This document shows positions 1 to 5,703 of a DNA stretch of 12,853 nt, in pieces. The stretch is from an uncultured Actinomycetes bacterium (GTDB lineage: Bacteria > Actinomycetota > Thermoleophilia > Gaiellales > F1-60-MAGs149). The stretch is from assembly GCA_903960645.1 (NCBI GenBank), contig CAJCBN010000011.1, forward strand, positions 1 through 12,853. The letters are read 5' to 3'. The notes under the pieces are model-generated. The model ran no database searches. It had not been told where the DNA came from and was given only the letters and a program-made list of their open reading frames with translations. The position numbers and the translations under genes are program-made. Within the stretch, counting starts at the first letter, position 1. The number at the start of each line of letters is the position of its first letter.

Positions 1-170
1 ACGACGAAGCTGTCGACGCCGACGGTCGAGTAGGTGCAGGTGATCTTGGTGGCATCGCCGACGGCTGGGCCGCAGCTTGCAGCCGCGCTGGCAGGAGCCA
101 CGCGGAAGAACAGCATGGCAACGGCACTGAGGGCGATCACGCCGATCATCGGAAGAGCTCGAGCGGTCAT
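1..170 (-). CDS. N-terminus of a secreted protein (cut by window edge)
   Basis: Seen: an open frame from ATG at 170 runs off the left edge, giving 56 complete codons. AGGAG lies 7 nt before the ATG. Residues 1-30 form a classical Sec signal peptide: a short arginine-containing start (MTARALP), a hydrophobic stretch (about residues 8-22), then an APASAAAS region suited to signal peptidase I cleavage. The mature start has two cysteines (SCGP and ITCTYS). The pattern of Cys-Thr-Tyr, a few polar residues and a hydrophobic pair (DSFVV) resembles the first strand of glycine-rich or beta-sandwich surface proteins of actinobacteria. That family guess is weak because most of the protein is missing. 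It is the last minus-strand gene here, separated from the glx operon by a hairpin and about 190 bp, so it probably has its own promoter. Confidence 0.75.
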   Translation of the reverse strand, partial: MTARALPMIGVIALSAVAMLFFRVAPASAAASCGPAVGDATKITCTYSTVGVDSFV

Positions 171-423
171 CCGTACGCTCCTGGGCTGTCAGCGGGCGAG
201 CTCGATCCTCAAGGAGCAACGCCCGTTGCCCGAGACCATACCGGCAGCACTCACGCAGCACCAGTTGAAGCCGTCTTGGGGATGATCGCCGCGCGGGCGA
301 CCAGTGGCGCTCAGGCTTTGCGGCGTGCTGCCCGAGATGTGGCATGTCCGCCCCCAGAACTGCCTCGGGGCGGGTCCGAAGACCCGCCCCGAGGGACATT
401 CCACGTGCTGGTCGAGCCGGGGG
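171..423. other. Intergenic region between glx operon and secreted-protein gene
   Basis: No convincing gene is seen. The region holds the hairpin downstream of the glx operon (363-394). It also holds a 14-bp dyad, GCAAC-GCCC-GTTGC at 216-229, about 46 bp upstream of the minus-strand ATG at 170, which could be an operator. No clear -10/-35 pair was identified for the secreted-protein gene. Confidence 0.5.
363..394 (-). terminator. Perfect 14-bp stem hairpin ending the glnT-glx operon
   Basis: CCTCGGGGCGGGTC (363-376) pairs exactly with GACCCGCCCCGAGG (381-394) around a CGAA tetraloop. It begins 29 nt past the stop codon of the last operon gene. No U-run follows on the minus strand, which is usual for G+C-rich actinobacterial terminators, so termination is inferred from position and stem strength. 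Confidence 0.7.
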
Positions 424-885
424 CTAGTGGCCCTCCGGCATCTCCCAGCCCGGCAGGACCGACGGCTTCCAGTTGGTGCCGACGATCCGCGAGTCCTTGA
501 CCCAGGGACCGAGCTCCGGCTGCGGGAACTTGGCGTGCGCCTCCTTCAGCTTGATGCCGTAGGAGTTGCCGCTCTGCAGGTGCTTGAGCAGCACCTTGCG
601 GGCAACCTCGTTCTCCTGACCCTTCGGGATCTCGAAGTAGATCTTGATGAACGAGTTGGAGTACCGGTCGAACACGGCGGGAACGCCGTCCTCGGCCAGC
701 AGCTCGATGTCCTCGAGCCAGTTGATGTCCTGGCCCGGCGTCGACTCCAGCAGATCGACATCAGCGCTGGCGTTGATGTCCTCCTGGTAATCGAAGCGCC
801 GGCCGGCGAGGTACTCCGCCGAGATGCCGATGGTCAACTCAGGGTTGTGTCGCTCGTTCGCGATGTTGGTCGTTGCTTCAGACAT
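424..885 (-). CDS. Unrecognised 153-aa protein, last gene of the glnT-glx operon
   Basis: I do not recognise this family. Seen: 153 residues, no signal peptide, no membrane segment and no cysteine, so it is a soluble cytoplasmic protein. It is acidic in the first half (around residues 34-66, with DYQEDIN and LEDIELLAEDG) and more basic later. A compact middle (residues 67-115) contains FDRYSNSFIKIYFEIP and LLKHLQSGNSYGIKL, which looks like a strand-helix fold. The tail is rich in Trp and Pro (GPWVK, TNWKPSVLPGWEMP). The start is ATG at 885 with AGGAG 7 nt upstream, and that AGGAG overlaps the TAG stop of glxD. The intergenic gap is only 8 bp, so translational coupling is likely. Its place behind glxBCD suggests an accessory or assembly subunit of the three-part synthase, or an enzyme of the same pathway; this is inference from context only. 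Confidence 0.85.
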   Translation of the reverse strand: MSEATTNIANERHNPELTIGISAEYLAGRRFDYQEDINASADVDLLESTPGQDINWLEDIELLAEDGVPAVFDRYSNSFIKIYFEIPKGQENEVARKVLLKHLQSGNSYGIKLKEAHAKFPQPELGPWVKDSRIVGTNWKPSVLPGWEMPEGH

Positions 886-893
886 GCTGACTC

Positions 894-2342
894 CTAGTCG
901 CCCTGCTGCGTCGACAGCGGAGCCGACGTCGGCATGTAGTCGACGGGGTTGACGAGGTGACGCTCCAGGAGAGTCTTGATCTCCTGCAGGGTCTTCTCCT
1001 CGGTGACGCCCGGGATGTAGCGGGTGCCGGCGAGCGGAACCTTGGCCATCGCAGCCGCCTCGACCGTGAGGGCCGCGAGGTCCTCCGGCTCCAGCGAGTG
1101 GATGTTGGTCTTGCCGCACGCGCGGGCCAGCATCTGGACCTCGAGCGTCATCGTGTGCAGGAAGTTGTAGACCCGCTCAGCGGCCTCGTCGACGACGAGA
1201 CGCTTGCGCAGATCCAGGTCCTGCGTCGCAATGCCGACCGGGCAGCGGCCCGTGTGGCAGTGGTAGCAGGAGCCCGCGGGAACACCGACGGTGCCTTCGT
1301 AATCGGTGATGCCCGGCAGTTCCTTGTTGCAGTTCAGCGCCATCAGCGACGAGTGGCCGATCGCGACGGCCTTGGCGCCGAGTGCGATGCACTTGGCGAC
1401 GTCGGCACCGTTGCGAATGCCGCCCGCGACGACGAGATCGATCTCGTCGGCGAGGCCGACGTCCTCGAGGGCACGACGTGCCTCGGGGATGGCCGCCATC
1501 AGCGGGATGCCGGTCTCCTCGGTGGCGATGTGCGGGCCGGCACCGGTGCCGCCCTCCGCGCCGTCGAGGTAGATGACGTCAGGGCCACACTTGGCGGCCA
1601 TGCGCACGTCGTCGTAGACACGGCTGGCGCCGAGCTTGAGCTGGATCGGGATCTGGTAGTCCGTGGCCTCACGGACCTCCTGGATCTTGAGGCTCAGGTC
1701 GTCCGGGCCCATCCAGTCGGGATGGCGCGCGGGCGAGCGCTGGTCGATGCCGGCGGGCAGGGAGCGCATCTCAGCGACCTGCTCCGTGACCTTCTGACCC
1801 ATCAGGTGGCCGCCGAGGCCCACCTTGCAGCCCTGGCCGATGAAGAACTCGACCGCGTCCGCGCACATCAGGTGATGCGGGTTGAAGCCGTAGCGGCTCT
1901 GGATGCACTGGTAGTACCACTTGGTCGACAGATCGCGCTCCGGCGGGATCATGCCGCCCTCGCCCGAGCAGGTCGCGGTACCGGCCATCGAGGCGCCCTT
2001 GGCCAGGGCCATCTTCGCCTCGAGGGACAGCGCACCGAAGCTCATGCCCGTGATGTAGATCGGGATGTCGAGCTCCAGCGGCTTCTTCGCGAAGCGGGCT
2101 CCGAGCACGGTCTTGGTGACGCACTTCTCGCGGTAGCCCTCGATCACGAAGCGGGTGAGGGTGCCCGGCATGAACATCAGCTGGTCCCAGTGCGGGATCG
2201 GCTTGAACATCGAGAAGCCGCGCATGCGGTAGCGGCCCAGCTCGGCCTTCATGTGGATGTCGTTCATCACCTCGGGGGTGAAGATCGGACTTCGACCGAG
2301 CACTGCGCGCTTGCGCTCGATTTCCTTGGCGTTGTCACTCAT
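894..2342 (-). CDS. glxD: FMN-binding glutamate synthase domain protein (GlxD / MgsC type)
   Basis: 482 residues match the central plus FMN domains of glutamate synthase large chain (GltS family, TIM barrel), carried here as a separate protein. Visible motifs: MSFGALS (100-106), CSGEGG (125-130), LDGAEGGTGAGP (259-270, flavin and 2-oxoglutarate region), VAGGIRNGADVAKCIALGA (305-323, FMN phosphate site), and cysteines 359, 362 and 367 before PVGIATQD, which would bind an iron-sulphur cluster. In the family this subunit takes ammonia or an amine from the amidotransferase partner and transfers it to 2-oxoglutarate. In the methylamine version (N-methylglutamate synthase, subunit C) it makes N-methylglutamate. 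The ATG at 2342 was chosen because MSDNAKEIERKR starts the conserved region and AAGGGG lies upstream; the open frame extends further but into the glxC overlap. It starts 16 bp after the glxC stop. Substrate (ammonia or methylamine) cannot be decided from the sequence. Confidence 0.93.
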   Translation of the reverse strand: MSDNAKEIERKRAVLGRSPIFTPEVMNDIHMKAELGRYRMRGFSMFKPIPHWDQLMFMPGTLTRFVIEGYREKCVTKTVLGARFAKKPLELDIPIYITGMSFGALSLEAKMALAKGASMAGTATCSGEGGMIPPERDLSTKWYYQCIQSRYGFNPHHLMCADAVEFFIGQGCKVGLGGHLMGQKVTEQVAEMRSLPAGIDQRSPARHPDWMGPDDLSLKIQEVREATDYQIPIQLKLGASRVYDDVRMAAKCGPDVIYLDGAEGGTGAGPHIATEETGIPLMAAIPEARRALEDVGLADEIDLVVAGGIRNGADVAKCIALGAKAVAIGHSSLMALNCNKELPGITDYEGTVGVPAGSCYHCHTGRCPVGIATQDLDLRKRLVVDEAAERVYNFLHTMTLEVQMLARACGKTNIHSLEPEDLAALTVEAAAMAKVPLAGTRYIPGVTEEKTLQEIKTLLERHLVNPVDYMPTSAPLSTQQGD

Positions 2343-2358
2343 CAGATTTCCCCTTTTC

Positions 2359-3150
2359 CTAGAGAACGAGCTTGCGCTCGGACGGCTCGAGGCTGTCGTA
2401 GTTGTAGAGCTTCTTACCGCACACGAACTTCTGGAAGGCCGGGGGCGTGCCCAGTTCGTAGATGCGGAACTTGCGATCGATGAACTCCGTGTCCGCGTCG
2501 GTCCACTCGCCGGGGACGCAGTCGATCCCGAGGGACCGGACCTTGCCGCCGACGTAGATGATGCCGTCGTACATGGAGTCACCGAGACCATGACCGGCGT
2601 CGCCGCAGATGACCTGGCGGCCACGCTGCATCATGAAGCCGGTGTTGGCGCCGACGGAGCCCATCGTGAGGATGGTTCCGCCCTTCTGGTCGATGCCGGT
2701 GCGGGCGCCGAGGCGGCCCTTGATGATCAGATCGCCACCGCGCATCGCAGCGCCCGTCAGGGAGCCTGCGTTGCCCTCGACGACGACCGTACCGCTCATC
2801 ATGTTCTCGCACGACGACCAGCCGACGCGACCCTTGATGTGCACCTCGGGACCGTCGATGACGCCGCAGCCGAAGTAGCCGAGGCTACCGTCGAACGTGA
2901 TCTTGCAGCGCGTCAGGATGCCGACGCCGAGCGAGTGCTTGGCACCGGGGTTCCGGACGGTGACGTCCGTGATCCCCTGCTCGTTGATCAGCCAGCGCAG
3001 CTCGAGGTTGATCTGCCGTGTCGTCAGATCGTTCGCGTCGAACTCAGCCTTCGTGCCATCAATGCTCGAGATCTTGGGAACCTCGGCATTCGGCTCAACG
3101 AGACCGCGTGCGTCGTAGACGATCTGGCTCTCTCCGGTTACCGCGTCCAT
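2359..3150 (-). CDS. glxC: Glutamate synthase GXGXG-domain protein (GlxC / MgsB type)
   Basis: 263 residues corresponding to the C-terminal right-handed beta-helix (GXGXG) domain of glutamate synthase, made as a free subunit. Regularly spaced glycines are visible from about residue 87 to 208 (GSLGYFGCGVIDG, GRVGWSSCENMMSG, GNAGSLTGAAMRGG, GRLGARTG, GSVGANTGFMMQRG, GDAGHGLGDSMYDG). The N-terminal 45 residues are a linker-like extension with the conserved LTTRQINLELRWL. In the family this domain is structural and links the amidotransferase and synthase sites. The start ATG at 3150 lies inside the end of glxB, so the two genes overlap by 13 nt. GAGGTG precedes it within the glxB coding sequence, which suggests translational coupling and fixed stoichiometry. 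The stop is TAG at 2359-2361. Confidence 0.92.
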   Translation of the reverse strand: MDAVTGESQIVYDARGLVEPNAEVPKISSIDGTKAEFDANDLTTRQINLELRWLINEQGITDVTVRNPGAKHSLGVGILTRCKITFDGSLGYFGCGVIDGPEVHIKGRVGWSSCENMMSGTVVVEGNAGSLTGAAMRGGDLIIKGRLGARTGIDQKGGTILTMGSVGANTGFMMQRGRQVICGDAGHGLGDSMYDGIIYVGGKVRSLGIDCVPGEWTDADTEFIDRKFRIYELGTPPAFQKFVCGKKLYNYDSLEPSERKLVL

Positions 3151-4067
3151 ACCATCACCTCACCCTCGTAGGGGTCGTACGTGTTGATTTCATGGTCGAT
3201 GATCGCCCGAATCGCCATCTCCTCGGACGCCATCGCGATCATGTTCTCGCCCTCGAAGAGGACCAGCGGCTTCGCCGCCATCTCGTCCTTCGCGACGCCG
3301 AGAGCGTCGGCCGTCACGCAGATGTACGTGAACACGCCGTCGAGCTCGTCGAGGCTCTTCTCCATGGCCTCCTTGAGGCCGAGCCCCTCGCTCATCTTCT
3401 CCGCCAGGTACACGGCGATGATCTCGGAGTCGCACTCCGAGTTGAAGCGATGGCCGGAGCGCTCGAGCCGGCGGCGCCACTGGAAGTAGTTCGTCAGCTG
3501 GCCGTTGTGGACCACGGCGATATCCGAGAACGGGTACGCCCAGTAGGGGTGCGCGCCGGAGATGTCGACGTCGGACTCAGTCGCCATGCGGACGTGGCCG
3601 ATGGCGTGCGTGCCCTGGAACTGCTCGAGGTGGTACTGCGCGCAGACCGTCTCGGCGTCGCCGAGGTCCTTGATGATCTCGAGCGAGTGGCCCAGCGAGA
3701 GGACCTCACAGTCCGGGATGTCCTCGATCTGGTCAGCGAGCTGCTTGAGCTCACCCGTGTAATCGAGCGTGAGGCGGAACGCGTAGTCCGTCTCCTGCTC
3801 GCACGTGATGACCTTCGCTCCCAGGCTGGCGAGCCGGCGCTCCGCCTCGGCGCGATTGCGCTGGAGGCGATTCTGGAACTCGAAGTCGCGCGGCGTCGTG
3901 GTGTTCGCCGTCGTGTAGCGCATGACGACGTGCTCCGTCCGCTCTGCGTACAGCGCGTAGCCGGTCGAATCCGGTCCGCGATGCTTCATGGACTGCAACA
4001 TGCGGGTCATGTCCTGACCCACATTGTGGTGTCCATCCTTGTAGATGATTCCTGCGATTCCGCACAC
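3138..4067 (-). CDS. glxB: Class II glutamine amidotransferase-like subunit (GlxB / MgsA type)
   Basis: 309 residues. It starts directly with Met-Cys-Gly-Ile-Ala-Gly, so removal of Met exposes Cys2, the N-terminal nucleophile of Ntn-type glutaminases. Other family motifs are HRGPDSTGYA (29-38), IGHVRMATESDVD (156-168), GAHPY (171-175) and VVHNGQLTNY (185-194), the glutamine-binding and oxyanion elements. Residues about 45-150 are an inserted, charged region between the usual glutaminase strands. The likely role is to release ammonia from glutamine for GlxD, or, in the N-methylglutamate synthase version, to handle the glutamyl amide. The start is GTG at 4065-4067, fixed by the requirement for Cys at position 2; GAGGGC lies upstream. 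It begins 54 bp after glnT and overlaps glxC by 13 nt. Confidence 0.92.
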   Translation of the reverse strand: MCGIAGIIYKDGHHNVGQDMTRMLQSMKHRGPDSTGYALYAERTEHVVMRYTTANTTTPRDFEFQNRLQRNRAEAERRLASLGAKVITCEQETDYAFRLTLDYTGELKQLADQIEDIPDCEVLSLGHSLEIIKDLGDAETVCAQYHLEQFQGTHAIGHVRMATESDVDISGAHPYWAYPFSDIAVVHNGQLTNYFQWRRRLERSGHRFNSECDSEIIAVYLAEKMSEGLGLKEAMEKSLDELDGVFTYICVTADALGVAKDEMAAKPLVLFEGENMIAMASEEMAIRAIIDHEINTYDPYEGEVMVWTR

Positions 4068-4121
4068 GGTGATCTCTGCCCTCGTTGCGTTGTGGTTGTC
4101 GGTGGTTGCTCGATGTCCGCC

Positions 4122-5519
4122 CTACGGGAGGATGTCGAGGTACTCCTGCACGTCCCAATCGGTGACGGTGGCGCAGTAGCGCTCCCACTCGTCCCGCTTG
4201 TAGTGGCTGAACACCCGGTACATGTCGCCGGGCAGGGCGGCCTTGATGACCTCATCGCCGTCGAGGGCGTCGAGCGCCTCGCCGAGCGTCATCGGGATCT
4301 TCTTGACCTGCTTGCCAGCGTTCATGGCGTCGTAGATGTTGCGCTCCTCCGGCTGGCCCGGATCGATCTGGTTGTCGATGCCATCGCGCATGGCGGCGAT
4401 CAGGCAGGTGAGCGACAGGTACGGGTTGACCGCGGAATCGACCGAGCGGTACTCGAAGCGTCCCGGTGCCGAGATACGCAGTGCCGTCGTGCGGTTCTGG
4501 AAGCCCCAGTCCGCGAAGACCGGTGCCCAGAAGCCCGTGTCCCAGAGACGGCGGTACGAGTTGACCGTCGGCGACGAGATCGCCGTCAGTGCGCCGAGAT
4601 GCTTGAGGATGCCACCGATGGCCCAGAGGCCGATGTCGCCGGGCATCATCGGATTGGCCGGATCGGGCGCGTCGAACATGTTCTCGTCGCCCTTCCAGAT
4701 CGAGATGTTGTGGTGGCAGCCGTTGGCCGACACGCCCATGAACGGCTTCGGCATGAAGCACGGGAACGCGTTCATCTCGCGCCCGACCTGCTTGCAGATC
4801 TGGCGGTAGGTCGTGAGGTTGTCGGCGGTCTTCTCGGCGCGATCGAAGTTGAAGTTCAGCTCGAGCTGGCCGGGGGCGTCCTCGTGGTCGCCCTGGATCA
4901 TGTCGAGACCGAGGCCGTCCGCGTACTCCAGGACCTTGTGGATCAGGGGCTGGAACTCGGAGAACTGGTCGATGTGGTAGCAGTAGGGCTTCGAGAGGCC
5001 CTCAACCGACGGCGTGCCGTCCGGGTTGTTCTTCAGCCACATCATCTCGGGCTCGGTGCCGGCGCGCAGGTGCATGCCGGTCTCGGCCTCGAACGCCGCC
5101 TGCGTGCGCTTGAGCAGGCCGCGGCAGTCCGACGTCAGGTAGGCGCCGGGGTCGACGTCCTCCTCGCGGCCGCGGAACAGGGTGCAGAACACGCGGGCGA
5201 CCTTCGAGTCCCACGGCAGCTGCGCGAACGTCTCGGGATCGGGCATGCCGACCAGCTCGCGCGACTCGGGGCCGTAGCCGATGTAGTCGCCATGGCGGTC
5301 GACGAACAGGTTCGCCGTGGCGCCGTAGACGAGCTGGAAGCCCTTGCGGGCCATGCTCTCCCAGTGCTTCGCCGGCACGCCCTTGCCCATCACGCGGCCG
5401 GTGACCGATGCGAACTGGTAGTAGATGTACTCGATGCCCTGGGCATCGATCTGGCGGCGAACCTCCTTGACCTGGTCGTCACGACCCGGCGCTGCGAGGT
5501 AGTTCTCCATATCTGTCAT
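4122..5519 (-). CDS. glnT: Type III glutamine synthetase (GlnT) / gamma-glutamylmethylamide synthetase-like
   Basis: 465 residues with a full glutamine synthetase fold, close to the usual 435-450 for this subgroup. Visible elements: beta-grasp N-domain (ASVTGRVMGKGVPAKHW, 37-53), a metal/glutamate-binding EPEMMW (156-161), QGDHEDAPGQLELNF (209-223), ANGCHHNISIW (265-275, ATP/metal histidine), SPTVNSYRRL (316-325) and RISAPGRFEYRSVDSAVNPYLS (348-369). The enzyme uses ATP to join glutamate to ammonia; the nearest amine-using relatives join it to methylamine (GMAS). Followed directly by glxBCD, it forms a ligase-plus-synthase pair analogous to GS-GOGAT. The ATG at 5519 has AGGAG 12 nt upstream, a long spacing; an alternative ATG lies at 5510. 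I cannot separate the ammonia and methylamine activities from the sequence alone. Confidence 0.92.
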   Translation of the reverse strand: MTDMENYLAAPGRDDQVKEVRRQIDAQGIEYIYYQFASVTGRVMGKGVPAKHWESMARKGFQLVYGATANLFVDRHGDYIGYGPESRELVGMPDPETFAQLPWDSKVARVFCTLFRGREEDVDPGAYLTSDCRGLLKRTQAAFEAETGMHLRAGTEPEMMWLKNNPDGTPSVEGLSKPYCYHIDQFSEFQPLIHKVLEYADGLGLDMIQGDHEDAPGQLELNFNFDRAEKTADNLTTYRQICKQVGREMNAFPCFMPKPFMGVSANGCHHNISIWKGDENMFDAPDPANPMMPGDIGLWAIGGILKHLGALTAISSPTVNSYRRLWDTGFWAPVFADWGFQNRTTALRISAPGRFEYRSVDSAVNPYLSLTCLIAAMRDGIDNQIDPGQPEERNIYDAMNAGKQVKKIPMTLGEALDALDGDEVIKAALPGDMYRVFSHYKRDEWERYCATVTDWDVQEYLDILP

Positions 5520-5547
5520 CGCGGTACCACTCTCCTCTCCCCATTTC

Positions 5548-5582
5548 CACCGAGCGTCCTCGATGGTCCGAGCGTCCTCGGA
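5548..5582 (-). promoter_or_regulatory. Tandem GACG-loop hairpins in predicted glnT leader
   Basis: A 13-bp direct repeat, CCGAGCGTCCTCG, occurs at 5550-5562 and 5568-5580 (18-bp period), and each copy is itself a dyad. On the glnT transcript strand they fold as TCCGAG-GACG-CTCGGA (5582 to 5567) and CATCGAG-GACG-CTCGGTG (5565 to 5548, one G-U pair). Both have the same loop and lie about 29 nt before the glnT start codon. They could be a protein-binding RNA element or a double-stranded operator. Confidence 0.5.
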
Positions 5583-5590
5583 TTGCTAGA

Positions 5591-5619
5591 AAAGTAAGCG
5601 GGAGCGGGTGCGGCGGCAA
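5591..5619 (-). promoter_or_regulatory. Predicted sigma70-type promoter of glnT-glx operon
   Basis: On the minus strand TTGCCG (5619 to 5614) is separated by exactly 17 bp from TACTTT (5596 to 5591). This matches a housekeeping promoter with a TAnnnT -10. Transcription would start near 5584, giving a leader of about 65 nt that contains the tandem hairpins. Start-site position is inference. Confidence 0.5.
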
Positions 5620-5652
5620 TGTCCCGGGTAGGCACTCCGCGGGTCCGGGACA
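5620..5652. promoter_or_regulatory. 8-bp inverted repeat abutting the glnT -35 box (candidate activator site)
   Basis: TGTCCCGG (5620-5627) and CCGGGACA (5645-5652) are perfect inverted copies, 17 bp apart. The repeat ends at the base next to the predicted -35. Its centre lies about 52 bp upstream of the predicted start, an activator position. A third partial half-site (GGACA, 5662-5666) follows toward the divergent regulator gene. Confidence 0.45.
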
Positions 5653-5703
5653 GGAGGTTTCGGACATAGCCGCTTCGCACACCGACCCTTGGCGGCTCAG
5701 ATC

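Noticed and set aside
225..284. Short plus-strand reading frame from TTG 225 behind AAGGAG.
   Set aside because: It has only 19 codons, no conserved look, and overlaps a dyad in what is more likely a promoter region.
957..2483. 508-codon plus-strand frame opposite glxD.
   Set aside because: Antisense shadow; no motifs, no ribosome binding site, and the opposite strand encodes a clear glutamate synthase domain.
5548..5582. ANTAR-type antiterminator target (paired hairpins before a nitrogen operon).
   Set aside because: The loops are GACG tetraloops, and even when read as hexaloops (GGACGC) they lack the A at position 1 and G at position 4 expected for ANTAR sites.
3018..5597. Very long (859-codon) open frame on the plus strand opposite glnT-glxB.
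   Set aside because: It is the mirror of strongly recognisable minus-strand genes and shows the repetitive Arg/Val/Leu/Asp composition typical of antisense frames in G+C-rich DNA.
5583..5620. GlnR-like binding site upstream of glnT (GCTTAC followed by AGCAAT on the minus strand).
   Set aside because: The second half does not match the GAAAC-type half-site; the resemblance is only in the first half.
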